Positions 51,894 through 60,965 of a DNA stretch of 64,000 nucleotides are shown here, in pieces; position 1 is the stretch's first letter, and every line of letters begins with the position of its first letter. Source of the stretch: Pseudomonadota bacterium (GTDB taxonomy: Bacteria > Pseudomonadota > Alphaproteobacteria > Sphingomonadales > Sphingomonadaceae); the NCBI GenBank assembly GCA_023417515.1, contig JAEZFL010000088.1:1-64000 (forward strand). The letters run 5' to 3'. A program made the translations under genes and the position numbers. Below the pieces are notes generated by a model that was given only the letters and a program-made list of their open reading frames with translations, had not been told where the DNA came from and did not search any database.

Positions 51894-53533
51894 ATTGTCG
51901 TCCCGACCATGCTGGTCGCGTCGACGCCGGCCGCCCTTACGAGATGGGCGCCGTAGATGGCGCGCAACTGCTTCTTGTCGATCTTGCCGGTGGCGGTGAG
52001 CGGGATGGCATCGACGATCAGGATGTCGTCCGGCTGTTGCCAACTCGGCAGGGCTGAGGCGAGCGCTGCTCGCACCGCGCCAAGGTCGACCGATTTTCCG
52101 CGCCGCGGAACCAGCAGGAGGAGTGGCCGCTCCTGCCACTTGGGATGCTCGACCGCGATCGCTGCAGCCGTCTCGACCGACGCGACGGACGCCGCGGCGC
52201 GCTCGATGTCGGCCGAACTGATCCATTCGCCGCCGGACTTGATCAGGTCCTTGCTGCGATCGGTGATTGCGATCGTGCCGTGGCAATCGATGGTCCCGAT
52301 GTCGCCGGTCGGAAACCAGCCGTGGGCGTCCGCTTCGGTCGCCTCCTGGCCGAAATAGGCGCTGGCGACGCACGGCCCGCGCACCTGCACATCGCCAAAG
52401 TCGTGGCCGTTCCAGGGAAGCTCGCGCCCATCCGGACCGACGATCCGCGCCTCGAGTGGGTAGAGCAAACGGCCGGCGCGGGCCGCCATCACCGACTCGC
52501 GCTCGTGTTCATCCAGGCCTGCGATGGCAGGGGTCAACCCAGTGAACGAGCCGAGCGGGCTGAGTTCAGTCATTCCCCAACCGGTGACGAGCTCCAGCCC
52601 GTGCGCGGCGGTGAGCCGGCGGGCCAAGCCGGGCGGTACCGCGGAGCCGCCGACCAGCGCGCGCTTCAATGGCCGCAGGGTGCCGCCGACGGCGTCGAGG
52701 TGGTCCAGAATGCCGTTCCACACGGTCGGCACGCCCATCGCCAGCGAAACGGCCTCGGCGCCGATCAGGCGGACGCAGGTCGCCGGTGTCGGGGTCGGGC
52801 CGGGCAAGACCAGCTTGGCACCGGACAAGGCCGCGACATAGGGAATGCCCCAGCCGTAAGCATGAAACATGGGAACGATGAGCAAGACCGAATCGAGCGG
52901 CGTCAGCCCAAAGGCACAGGCGGATTGGGCGGCGAGCGCGTGGATGACGTTCGAACGGTGGGAGGTCAGCACGCCTTTCGGGTGACCGGTCGTGCCCGAA
53001 GTGTAGCAGAGCAAGGCTGCAGCACGCTCGTCGAGGCTCGGCCAGGTGAAGTCGCCGTCGCCGAGCAGGTCCTCGTACGCTGTCAGGTCGAGACCGGCGT
53101 CGGAGCGCTCGGCCGAAGTGCCAAGCATCACATAATGTTCTACCGTCTCCAGGCGCGGTGCCAGCCGGGCCACCAGTGGGGCCAGGTCAGGATCGAAGAA
53201 CAGGACCCGATCGCCCGCATGATTGACGATATAGGCGATCTGCTCGTCGCTGTAGCGGGGGTTGACCGTATGAAGCACGGCGCCGCAGCCGGGCACGCCG
53301 TAGAATAGCTCCAGGTGCCGGTGCGTGTTCCAGGCCAGGCTGGCCACCCGATCGCCTTCGCCGATGCCAAAGCGAACGAGCGCTTGGGCAAGTGCGCGGC
53401 TGCGCTCCTCGATCGTCATGAAGTCGAGGCGCTGCGCTGAAGGCCCGGGAGCCAGCGACACGATCTCGTGGTGGGGGCTGACAGCCGCCGCGTGGCGCAG
53501 CAGCGACGGGATGAGCAGCGGCCTATCCTGCAT
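51890..53533 (-). CDS. Long-chain-type acyl-CoA synthetase, first gene of the operon
   Basis: A 547-residue ligase with LCYTSGTTGHPKGVLTSHRS, GWGMTELSPLG, GWFPTGDIGTIDCHGTIAITDRSKDLIKSGGEWISSADIE and catalytic Lys in PLTATGKIDKK. Begins MQDRPLLIPSLLRHAA, the usual start of this long-chain/FadD3-like branch, so ATG at 53533 is chosen over a GTG 13 codons upstream. Heads the 11.4-kb leftward operon down to 42073 and is divergent from the TetR gene. Confidence 0.93.
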   Translation of the reverse strand: MQDRPLLIPSLLRHAAAVSPHHEIVSLAPGPSAQRLDFMTIEERSRALAQALVRFGIGEGDRVASLAWNTHRHLELFYGVPGCGAVLHTVNPRYSDEQIAYIVNHAGDRVLFFDPDLAPLVARLAPRLETVEHYVMLGTSAERSDAGLDLTAYEDLLGDGDFTWPSLDERAAALLCYTSGTTGHPKGVLTSHRSNVIHALAAQSACAFGLTPLDSVLLIVPMFHAYGWGIPYVAALSGAKLVLPGPTPTPATCVRLIGAEAVSLAMGVPTVWNGILDHLDAVGGTLRPLKRALVGGSAVPPGLARRLTAAHGLELVTGWGMTELSPLGSFTGLTPAIAGLDEHERESVMAARAGRLLYPLEARIVGPDGRELPWNGHDFGDVQVRGPCVASAYFGQEATEADAHGWFPTGDIGTIDCHGTIAITDRSKDLIKSGGEWISSADIERAAASVASVETAAAIAVEHPKWQERPLLLLVPRRGKSVDLGAVRAALASALPSWQQPDDILIVDAIPLTATGKIDKKQLRAIYGAHLVRAAGVDATSMVGTTI

Positions 53534-53693
53534 GAGTCCGGCAAGGACCGCGCGAGGATGACCCCCGTTCACGCTGGATGAACTTCTTCGCGAAGCAAGG
53601 CCGGAAATGAGGAAGAGCTGGCCTGCGGCGCCCGCAAACGCTCTTGCCCAGTCGTCCCCCTCCGTAGCATCAAGTCCTGCTTCCTTCTCGACT

Positions 53694-53745
53694 CATCGAC
53701 CGAATACCTTACCCATGGGTCGAAAGATAATCCGTTTGGTCGAAA
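53694..53745. promoter_or_regulatory. Candidate TetR operator region between the ligase operon and its regulator
   Basis: The divergent spacer contains TCGACCG (53696-53702), a perfect 10-bp palindrome ACCCATGGGT (53711-53720) running into GGGTCGAAAG, and TTTGGTCGAAAC further on. The repeated TCGACC/GGTCGA half-sites suggest one or two repressor sites. Exact boundaries are not clear. Confidence 0.35.
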
Positions 53746-53795
53746 CAAAGTCAAGGGGTATCCGGGGAAGCAGGATGAATGGAGGCGATTCTGGG

Positions 53796-54437
53796 ATGGC
53801 GAAAGCGACGAAGCGTGCCTGGGGAGACAGCGTTCCCAATCGCGACGAGCAGTTCGAGCTGAAGCGCCAGGTCGTGCTTCGAACCGCGGCGCGCACCTAT
53901 AGCCGCCGTGGATTCCACGAGACGACCCTCGCCGATATCGCCGAGGAGCTCAACGTCTCCAAGCCAACCCTCTATTATTATTTCCGTAGCAAGGACGAGA
54001 TTCTGTTCGAATGCCATCGCCTGGCAATCGAGGCGATCACGGCCGCCGACCGCCCCATGCCCAGCGCCCAGGAGGCATCGGGCATGCAACGGCTGGACGA
54101 GTTCCTGCGGCGTTATGTCCACATGGTGGTGGACGATTTCGGCACTTGCCTGGTGATGACCGGAACCCACGCGCTGGAACCGGACAGCCGCAGCAAGCTC
54201 GTCGAGGGGCGGCGGCAGATCAATTCGATGCTGCGCGAGATCCTGGCCCAGGCGCATGAGGAGGGCGCGATCCACTGTCCGGACACCAAGCTGGCGGCAA
54301 TGTTCGTGTTCGGCGCGATGAACTGGATTCCACGCTGGTATCACCCCGATGGTTCGCTCAGTGTGGACGCCCTTGCAGCGCAGATGACGGCATTCATCAC
54401 GCAGGCGGTACGGGAGCTTCCTGCGCCGGCTGGTTGA
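53796..54437 (+). CDS. TetR-family regulator of the lipid-catabolic locus
   Basis: A 213-residue protein: helix-turn-helix RTAARTYSRRGFHETTLADIAEELNVSKPTLYYYFRSKDEILFE and a C-terminal domain with FVFGAMNWIPRWYHPDGSLSVDALAAQMTAFITQAV, typical of the KstR2/FadR-like lipid-responsive TetR group (TetR_C33-like). The ATG at 53796 has GGAGG 10 bp upstream. Divergent from the acyl-CoA ligase operon, so probably an acyl-CoA-responsive repressor. Its 3' end overlaps the convergent Ntn hydrolase gene by 41 bp. Confidence 0.9.
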   Translation: MAKATKRAWGDSVPNRDEQFELKRQVVLRTAARTYSRRGFHETTLADIAEELNVSKPTLYYYFRSKDEILFECHRLAIEAITAADRPMPSAQEASGMQRLDEFLRRYVHMVVDDFGTCLVMTGTHALEPDSRSKLVEGRRQINSMLREILAQAHEEGAIHCPDTKLAAMFVFGAMNWIPRWYHPDGSLSVDALAAQMTAFITQAVRELPAPAG

Positions 54438-55584
54438 ATGCCGCGGTTCCGGGCGAGTCGAAGTCGAAGGTCCGCATGGCGGTCTCGTGCGTCGGCCCGC
54501 TCGCGAGGTGCCAGCGGGGGCGCGCACGGTCCAACTCGAACACGCTACAGGCGATTGTGAAGCCGATCTCCAAGTCCTCGCGATTGCGACCGCCGCCGCG
54601 CGAGACCGGGTAATCGGGATCGTCGCGGGCGGCGAGCACCTGCCTCAACTCGGCAACGCCGAGGCCCGCGGGATCCGCGTTGTGTAGGCGCTGATGAAGC
54701 GATGCGAGACGCAAGTAGCTGCTTCGGTAGGGGCGCGGTCGAGCGCCCACGGCTGCTTCGTCGAACGCCCAGTCGTTGCAGCGGAACGGATGATTGGTGT
54801 GGTAGGCGACCGTACCCTCCGAAGGTCGATCGACGACCATCTGCCCGCCCGATCGCTCGACCATGACGACGCCGTCGGGATCGCCCATCACCCAATTGAG
54901 CCCGGCGGCGTGCGGGGTCCGCTCCACCAGTGCCAGCGCTTCCTCCAGGCTGCGAGACTCCAGCAGGATTCGATAGAGTGCATAAATCGGAAGGCCCGCC
55001 GGGTCGGCGCGCAGCTGCTTCAGCGTGTTGTCGCAGACGGCAAAGCCGTGGCTATTCATGCCGTTGAGGGACAGCATCCCGGGCACCGACAGGGTCATTA
55101 TGAGGCCCTCACCGCGTGCATCAGGAAAGCGCAGCAGGACCTGGAATCCGTCAAGATATTCAGCAAGATCCAGATTCTGCGCGATCATGCCCGGGCGCCC
55201 TTCCCGCGGTGCAAGGGCGATCGTACTGCAGGCACCGCCCTCGGCACGTTGCCGTTCGGCAAATTGCACCGCGAGCTCAAACTCCTCGTTGACGTGCTGG
55301 AACACCCACAAGCGATCGGGGTCGCACGCCGCCCCCTCGGCGATTCCGGCAACTTCCTCCATCACGGAAGGCGCCAGCCGCCAGGTGGTGTCACGATAGC
55401 GGGTTTCCGCGCAAAACCGATCGACATAATAAGCCGGGTGGACATCGTAGATGGCCTTGAGCCCCTCGGACCAACGGTCCAGCAGTTCGTGGATGCGGGC
55501 GCGCAGAGCCTCGCCGTGCGCCCGGCCGCGGGCGCGTGGATCGCCACCGGGAAGGTCGAGGATCGATAGCTCGTCAGTGTTCAT
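54397..55584 (-). CDS. C45-family Ntn hydrolase (acyl-CoA:6-APA acyltransferase-like amidohydrolase)
   Basis: A 395-residue Ntn-fold protein. Cys119 in EGGACSTIAL is the expected autoproteolysis site and N-terminal nucleophile; further family marks are LNGMNSHGFAVCDNTL and GLNWVMGDPDGVVMVE. Family members cleave or form amide bonds of acylated amines (penicillin side chains, beta-alanyl-dopamine), and related Ntn enzymes hydrolyse N-acylethanolamines. Last gene of the kinase-to-hydrolase operon, with its start overlapping the amidase stop (ATGA). Likely opens an N-acyl bond of the substrate. Confidence 0.85.
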   Translation of the reverse strand: MNTDELSILDLPGGDPRARGRAHGEALRARIHELLDRWSEGLKAIYDVHPAYYVDRFCAETRYRDTTWRLAPSVMEEVAGIAEGAACDPDRLWVFQHVNEEFELAVQFAERQRAEGGACSTIALAPREGRPGMIAQNLDLAEYLDGFQVLLRFPDARGEGLIMTLSVPGMLSLNGMNSHGFAVCDNTLKQLRADPAGLPIYALYRILLESRSLEEALALVERTPHAAGLNWVMGDPDGVVMVERSGGQMVVDRPSEGTVAYHTNHPFRCNDWAFDEAAVGARPRPYRSSYLRLASLHQRLHNADPAGLGVAELRQVLAARDDPDYPVSRGGGRNREDLEIGFTIACSVFELDRARPRWHLASGPTHETAMRTFDFDSPGTAAFNQPAQEAPVPPA

Positions 55585-57035
55585 CGCGTCACACCTTGGC
55601 GGCGACTGGGGAGTTCTGCCGGAACGTGATCGAACCACTGCGCGGCGCCTTCGATCTGCCCGGCGAGGCGCAACAGGACGGACTCCCCCCCCCACGGCCC
55701 GACGAACATGACTCCGACTGGCAAATTGTCGGGCGTCCAATGCAGCGGAAGGCTGACTGCCGGCTGGCCGCCGACGTTGAATGTCTGGGTATTGGGAATG
55801 AAGGAATAGAGCCGTTCGGCATAATCGGTGAGATCCGGCGCGCTTGGCGAAAGGTAGCCAAGCTGCCGCGGCGGATGGCCAAGCGTCGAGAGGATAACAA
55901 CGTCATAAGGTGCGAGGCTGGTCGCGAGCTGGCGTGAGAAGGTGTTGATCGTGACCTGTGCAAGCGCGGTCTCGTGAATGTCCCGCTCCCTAGCGTCCTG
56001 ATAGATGCGCCACGTCAGCGCCTCGACCTCGTCCTCGCGGATCGGGCTGCCGCGCCGCTCGGCCTCAGCCTCCAGCGTGCCCGCGACCGAGGCGGACACG
56101 AGCACGTTGGCGGCAATCGCCATCGCCGTGAAATCGGCATCGATCGTCAGTGGCTCGACATCATGGCCCAGTGCAGTGCAGAGTCGAGCGGCGTTCTCGA
56201 CTGCGGTAACGCATTCCGGGTGGAGCGCGCCGTAGGTCAGCGCCTGGGTGGATACGCCGATCCTCAGCCGGCCCGGATCGCGGCCGACCTCCTCCACGAA
56301 CGGGCGGTCGGGCGGCGGCACGTAATAGAGGTCGCCCGGCATCCGCCCCGCCGTCACGTCGAGGAGCATCGCGCTGTCACGGACGGAGCGGGTGACCGCA
56401 TGCTGTACGGTAAGGCCGCCCCAGCCTTCAAATCCTGGGGCGGACGAGACGCGGCCTCGAGAAGGCTTGAGACCAACCAGGCCGCAGCATGCGGCCGGGA
56501 TGCGGATCGAGCCGCCGCCGTCGCTGGCATGGGCGGCGGGGACGATACCGGCCGCGACCGCTGCCGCCGCGCCGCCCGAGGAGCCGCCGCAGGTGACCTC
56601 CAGGTTCCACGGATTGAGCGTCGGCGCGTTGGCCACCGGTTCCGTGACAGCCGCGAGGCCAAGTTCCGGCGTGTTGGTTTTCGCAAAGAGGGTAAGCCCG
56701 GCAGCGCGTAGTCGACGGATCATCTCGCTGTCCTGCGCTGCCCGCGGCCCGGCGGCGAAGAGGCGCGATCCGGCACCCGTGACAGCATTCTTCATCTGCA
56801 CGGTGATGTCCTTGATCGGATAGGGAACGCCAGCGAGTGGGCCGTCCGGCAGGCCATCCGCAATCGCCGCGTGCGCCTCGTCGCTGAGGTCGAGGATGAT
56901 CGCGTTCAGCACCGGATTGACCTCCGCAGCGCGCGCTCGCGCCAGGTCCAGCAGCTCCGCGGGCGTGATCTCCTTGCGGGCTACCAGTTGCGCCAGGCCA
57001 ACGGCGTCATACTGCCGGTATTCCTCGAACTTCAT
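55581..57035 (-). CDS. Amidase-signature family amidase
   Basis: A 484-residue amidase with the full Ser-cisSer-Lys triad: Lys75 in PYPIKD, cis-Ser in CGGSSGGAAAAVAAG (152/153), and nucleophile Ser176 in SDGGGSIRIPAACCGL. The family includes fatty acid amide hydrolase, aryl-amidases and GatA; no GatB/C is nearby, so a catabolic role is likely. A run of nine Cs (55685-55693) near the 3' end is a slippage risk; the frame is intact here. Start overlaps the symporter gene by 29 bp. Confidence 0.92.
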   Translation of the reverse strand: MKFEEYRQYDAVGLAQLVARKEITPAELLDLARARAAEVNPVLNAIILDLSDEAHAAIADGLPDGPLAGVPYPIKDITVQMKNAVTGAGSRLFAAGPRAAQDSEMIRRLRAAGLTLFAKTNTPELGLAAVTEPVANAPTLNPWNLEVTCGGSSGGAAAAVAAGIVPAAHASDGGGSIRIPAACCGLVGLKPSRGRVSSAPGFEGWGGLTVQHAVTRSVRDSAMLLDVTAGRMPGDLYYVPPPDRPFVEEVGRDPGRLRIGVSTQALTYGALHPECVTAVENAARLCTALGHDVEPLTIDADFTAMAIAANVLVSASVAGTLEAEAERRGSPIREDEVEALTWRIYQDARERDIHETALAQVTINTFSRQLATSLAPYDVVILSTLGHPPRQLGYLSPSAPDLTDYAERLYSFIPNTQTFNVGGQPAVSLPLHWTPDNLPVGVMFVGPWGGESVLLRLAGQIEGAAQWFDHVPAELPSRRQGVTR

Positions 57036-58437
57036 TGTGAACCTCCACTGTCGCTGGTTGCATGGCGGCCAGCCGCGCCTCGCGGCCGTCGAGCCGACGG
57101 CGAATGATCGCGTGCCTGCGGGCGTCGATCGGAAACCGGAGCAGCATGATCGCCCCGATCACGTAGAAGGGCAGCGGCCCGAAGCAGTACACGTAGCGCA
57201 GACCCTGCAGCGCCTCCGGGCTGTTGGCGCCGGACGGCTCGAAGCCGATATAGCTGAGGAAGGGAAGCGTCGCGCCGATGGCCAGGGCCGGGGCGACCTG
57301 TTGCGCGAAGGCCCACATCCCGAAAAAGACCCCGCCGCGGTTCACACCGTGCTTCAACATGTCGTAGTCGATGACATCGCCCATGATTCCAACCGGCAGA
57401 GTCATGAACGCGGCGCTGACCGCGCCCAGCACAGCCATCAGGATCAGGAAGAGATAGCCGTCACCAGGCTGCAGCATGAAGGCGAAGACGGACGAACAGA
57501 TTACGGCGACAAGCAGGGAATAGCCGGCCGCTCGGTGCTTGCCGATTCTGCGGCTGACCCGCACCCAGACCGGGACGAACAGAAGCACCATCACGAACGA
57601 GATCATCAGAACCGGTCCGATCAGTTCCGGAGCCTGGAGATAGTGGGCGATGAAGAAGACGAGCACCGAGTTAGTGACGGAAATGCCGATGGTCAGCACG
57701 AAGAAGCCGATGCAGAGCAGGCGGAACGGCGCGTTTTTGCTGACCTGTCGCAGCATCTCGCCGAACTTCGGTTCGGCGCTGCTCTCGGCCAGCGGCGGTC
57801 CATCGGGCACGAACCGCAACGCCGCCCAGATGCTGAGCGGTGTCAGGATCAGCACCACCCATCCGACGATGGACATGGTGAAGCGGTCCACGCCATGGCC
57901 CATCGTGGCGGCGATCGTCGGAACCAGCCCTGCGATCAACATGCCGATGAGGCTTGCGACTTCGCGGAACCCGGCGAGCCGCGCCCGACCCTGATAGGAG
58001 CGCACCACCTCCGCACCCCACGCCGAGTAAGCGAGCCCAAGCATGGACGCGCCGAAATAGACGAGCATGGTTGAAGCCATGAGGTACCAGCCGCTGACCT
58101 CTTCGGGCGGCATGAACACGAGCGCGGCCCCGACCATCATGATCGGCGCTCCCGCCACGATCCAGGGCCGCCTGCGTCCGAACCTGGACCGAGTCTTGTC
58201 GGACAAGCGGCCGAGCATCGGATCGACGAAGAAGTCGAACAGCTTGGCTGCGAAGAGGAAAGTGCCGACGGTGGCGAGACTGAGACCCAGCTGCTCCGAA
58301 TAGAAAACCGGGATCAGGATCGGCAACGGGATGTAAAGGAAGGAAACCGGAAGCGCGGGCAGCGCATAGGCCGTCATCTGCCACTTCGAAAGCTCGTTCC
58401 CGTCGTCGGCGGCTCCGGCGTCACTTGCCAAGGACAT
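57007..58437 (-). CDS. MFS_2/GPH-family symporter
   Basis: A 476-residue, twelve-helix transporter: AAKLFDFFVDPMLGRLSDKTRSRFGRRRPWIVAGAPIM is the GPH (glycoside-pentoside-hexuronide:cation) signature, and MGDVIDYDMLKHGVNRGGVFFGMWAFAQQVAPALA is the matching C-half region. Sphingomonad members of this branch go with lipid or steroid-like catabolic genes as well as sugars. Probably inner-membrane entry of the amide or its product. Overlaps the aminotransferase-like gene by 17 bp. Confidence 0.9.
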   Translation of the reverse strand: MSLASDAGAADDGNELSKWQMTAYALPALPVSFLYIPLPILIPVFYSEQLGLSLATVGTFLFAAKLFDFFVDPMLGRLSDKTRSRFGRRRPWIVAGAPIMMVGAALVFMPPEEVSGWYLMASTMLVYFGASMLGLAYSAWGAEVVRSYQGRARLAGFREVASLIGMLIAGLVPTIAATMGHGVDRFTMSIVGWVVLILTPLSIWAALRFVPDGPPLAESSAEPKFGEMLRQVSKNAPFRLLCIGFFVLTIGISVTNSVLVFFIAHYLQAPELIGPVLMISFVMVLLFVPVWVRVSRRIGKHRAAGYSLLVAVICSSVFAFMLQPGDGYLFLILMAVLGAVSAAFMTLPVGIMGDVIDYDMLKHGVNRGGVFFGMWAFAQQVAPALAIGATLPFLSYIGFEPSGANSPEALQGLRYVYCFGPLPFYVIGAIMLLRFPIDARRHAIIRRRLDGREARLAAMQPATVEVHNEVRGIPAV

Positions 58438-59704
58438 GCTCCATCGTGTCGAGGAATAGGGCCGCTTCGTCGGCGCTCATGATCAGCGGCGGGCGGATCT
58501 TTAGGATGTGACCGGATGGCCCGGTGACGCTGATCAGAACGCCGCGCTCACGCAAGGCGTTGACGATCCATCTCGCGCCGGCGGGGTCGGGACGCCCGCT
58601 TTCGTCAATGATGTCCGCGGCCAGGAACAGGCCTGCCCCACGCACCGCGCCGATGCGGCCGTCACGCCGCGCCAATTCCGTCAGCCCGTCTCGGAGCTCG
58701 GTTCCCCGCGTCGCCGAATTGGCGAGCAGCCCCTCCTCCTCGATGACGTCGAGTACCGCGAGCGCTGACGCGCATGATACCGGATTGCCGCCGAACGTGT
58801 TGAAGTAGCGGGTGCGTGCGCCGAATGCTTCGAGCAGGTCCGCCCGCGCAGCGACGGCCGCGATCGGATGGCCATTGCCCATTGGCTTGCCCATGGTGAC
58901 GATGTCGGGCGCTTCACCGTGCCGCGCGAAACCCCAGAAATGGCTCCCGGTGCGCGCGAAGCCCGCTTGCACCTCGTCCGCGATGAACAAGCCGCCGGCG
59001 GCGCGCATGCGCTCCGCGGCGGATGCGAGGAACCCCGCTCCATCGACGATGACTCCGTCGCTGGAGAAGATTGTGTCGGCGATCAGGAAAGCAGCCTGGT
59101 GGCCGCCCCGTTCGAGTTCGCATAGTCCTTCGGTAACGGCGTCCGCGAACGCGGTGCCACCCTGGAACGGCGGCGCGGCGATGGCGCGAATGGCCGGCCC
59201 CCGCTCCACGTCCGGGCCGAGCGAGGGCGACAGCTCGGCCGTAGCCTGGGTGACCCCATGGTAGGCGTTCGCCGTGACGAGACCTCCGCTCCGCCCCGTT
59301 GCCATGCGCGCAATGCGCACGGCGAGGTCGTTCGCCTCGCTGCCCGTGCAGGTGAACATGATGCGATAGTCGTGGCCCGGCAGAGTGGCGAGCAAGCGCT
59401 CCCCCAGTTCCAGCACCTCGTCGCCCAGATAGCGGGTATGGGTGTTGAGCAGCGCAGCCTGCCGGCAGATCGCCTCGACCACGCGGGGGTGGCAGTGGCC
59501 GACCGAGACGACGTTGTTGTACGCGTCAAGAAGCCGGCTGCCGTCGGCTTCGTACAGCCACACGCCCTCGCCGCGAACCGGATGAACGGGACGGTCGTAG
59601 AACAAGCGATAGGCCGGTCCGAGCAGTCGGTCTCGCCGGGCGACCATGGCGGCGGTTTCGGGATCGATCGGAGCCGCCCCGGAAAAGGCGTTGGGCATGG
59701 TCAT
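58421..59704 (-). CDS. Class-III PLP enzyme of the AGXT2L (phospho-amino-alcohol phospho-lyase) type
   Basis: A 427-residue fold-type I enzyme: GSEANDLA, Asp243 in FIADEVQAGF, PLP-Lys273 in DIVTMGKPMGNGHP, and YFNTFGGNPVSCASALAVLD. From memory it is much closer to ethanolamine-phosphate and 5-phosphohydroxylysine phospho-lyases (shared VGHCHP, LLNTHTRYL, SEANDLA) than to ordinary transaminases. Those enzymes eliminate phosphate and ammonia to yield an aldehyde. The coupled upstream kinase (ATGA overlap) would supply its phosphorylated substrate. Confidence 0.88.
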   Translation of the reverse strand: MTMPNAFSGAAPIDPETAAMVARRDRLLGPAYRLFYDRPVHPVRGEGVWLYEADGSRLLDAYNNVVSVGHCHPRVVEAICRQAALLNTHTRYLGDEVLELGERLLATLPGHDYRIMFTCTGSEANDLAVRIARMATGRSGGLVTANAYHGVTQATAELSPSLGPDVERGPAIRAIAAPPFQGGTAFADAVTEGLCELERGGHQAAFLIADTIFSSDGVIVDGAGFLASAAERMRAAGGLFIADEVQAGFARTGSHFWGFARHGEAPDIVTMGKPMGNGHPIAAVAARADLLEAFGARTRYFNTFGGNPVSCASALAVLDVIEEEGLLANSATRGTELRDGLTELARRDGRIGAVRGAGLFLAADIIDESGRPDPAGARWIVNALRERGVLISVTGPSGHILKIRPPLIMSADEAALFLDTMEHVLGK

Positions 59705-60759
59705 CGGGCGCGCTCCCCGGCGGCACAGCGCGCCTCGAGCCGCTGAATCGCCTCATCGCCACCGAGCCTCGCGAGCGCGCGCAGACCCCGTCGCGCAGCC
59801 GGATTGTTGCGCAGAATATAGTCGCGGTTGTCGTGATCCTCGTCGGCGCGATGTTCGGTGATCAGCACGGTCATCGCGTGCCGCGCCATGAAGAGAATCG
59901 GCAGCAGTGAAAGGTCGCGCGCCGTCAGGGGCCGGACCGAGTGATAGCCGGCGACGATCTCCGCCGCGCCCGCGAGCGGATCGTCTGTCGCTGCCACGTG
60001 GTAGGCCCCCGCGATTGCGAGCTCGCACAAATGGGGCGCTCGCGCCATGTCGCCGAAGTCCAGGATCCCGGCAATTCGGCCCTCATGCACGACTACGTTG
60101 TGCGGATTCAGGTCGTTGTGGATGAAGCCGCACGAGAGCAGCGGCAGCACGGGAACGACTTGCTCCGCATAATCATCCAACGCTTGGGCGATGAGCGGAT
60201 AGTCCGAGTCCCCCTCGCGCTCGGCAAGCAACGGGCGCAATTGCGGCAGGTTGGTCAAATTCCATGGCAGGTCCGCCTGCGTTTCTGCATGCCGGAGCCC
60301 AGCCAGGGCCATGTCCATCCGGCCAGCCAGTTGGCCAAGCTCATTCAACAGCGGCTGCGCGGGCTCAAACTCATGCAGCAGCCCTCCGGCAAGATAGGTG
60401 ACAACGCGCAGATGGCGGGGGCGCCCGTCCTCGTCCGCGACAACGGCGCCAGGCTCGCCAGCCAGCGTGGCGACGAGCCTTGGGACCGGGAGTTGAGGGT
60501 CGTTCCGGGCGATCTCGGCGAGCGCCGCCGCCTGAAGCGCGAGGACGCTCGCGGATTCCCGCGGGTGCGCGATCTTGACCACGAAGGATGCACCGTTGGC
60601 ATCGAGGCGGAAATTCTGGTCTCGCTCCGAGCCGAGCAGGCTCAGCCTGCCCTGGAGCCCATAGATGCTGCGCAACGCCTCGGCGATCCGCGCCGTGCCC
60701 ATCAGAGGCGGGCGGACCGCGAACATGTTCCCGAGGACCGGGCCGGCCGGCGCGTTCAT
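59701..60759 (-). CDS. Hydroxylysine-kinase-like (APH-fold) amino-alcohol kinase
   Basis: A 352-residue APH-fold kinase: ATP-binding Lys62 in FVVKIAHP, catalytic HNDLNPHNV (Asp216, Asn221), and metal-binding GILDFGDM (Asp234). The pattern DQNF, LLNELGQLAGRMD, LPWNLTNLPQL and ILDFGDM resembles hydroxylysine kinase (AGPHD1/HYKK), not drug-resistance APHs. ATG at 60759 has GGAGG 12 bp before it. First gene of the operon; makes an O-phosphorylated amino alcohol for the phospho-lyase. Confidence 0.87.
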   Translation of the reverse strand: MNAPAGPVLGNMFAVRPPLMGTARIAEALRSIYGLQGRLSLLGSERDQNFRLDANGASFVVKIAHPRESASVLALQAAALAEIARNDPQLPVPRLVATLAGEPGAVVADEDGRPRHLRVVTYLAGGLLHEFEPAQPLLNELGQLAGRMDMALAGLRHAETQADLPWNLTNLPQLRPLLAEREGDSDYPLIAQALDDYAEQVVPVLPLLSCGFIHNDLNPHNVVVHEGRIAGILDFGDMARAPHLCELAIAGAYHVAATDDPLAGAAEIVAGYHSVRPLTARDLSLLPILFMARHAMTVLITEHRADEDHDNRDYILRNNPAARRGLRALARLGGDEAIQRLEARCAAGERAR

Positions 60760-60965
60760 TTTCAGAGGGTGCCTCCATCCGAGCGGGTGCGCATGGATAC
60801 CGACGATGCCTTCCTCAGGCGGTATGACTCCCGTCCCGCCGTCAAGTCTCGCAAACGCATCGACGCAACCTCCCTTGCACGTTATTCGACTCATTGGTAG
60901 GCAATCTTACCGTCCGGTCAAGTGACGGGCTTGAAAGTCAGGATTTCGGCCGATTGGGAGGCATG

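Noticed and set aside
59701..60759. Aminoglycoside-resistance phosphotransferase
   Set aside because: Shares only the kinase fold; motif details and coupling to a phospho-lyase point to a metabolic amino-alcohol kinase.
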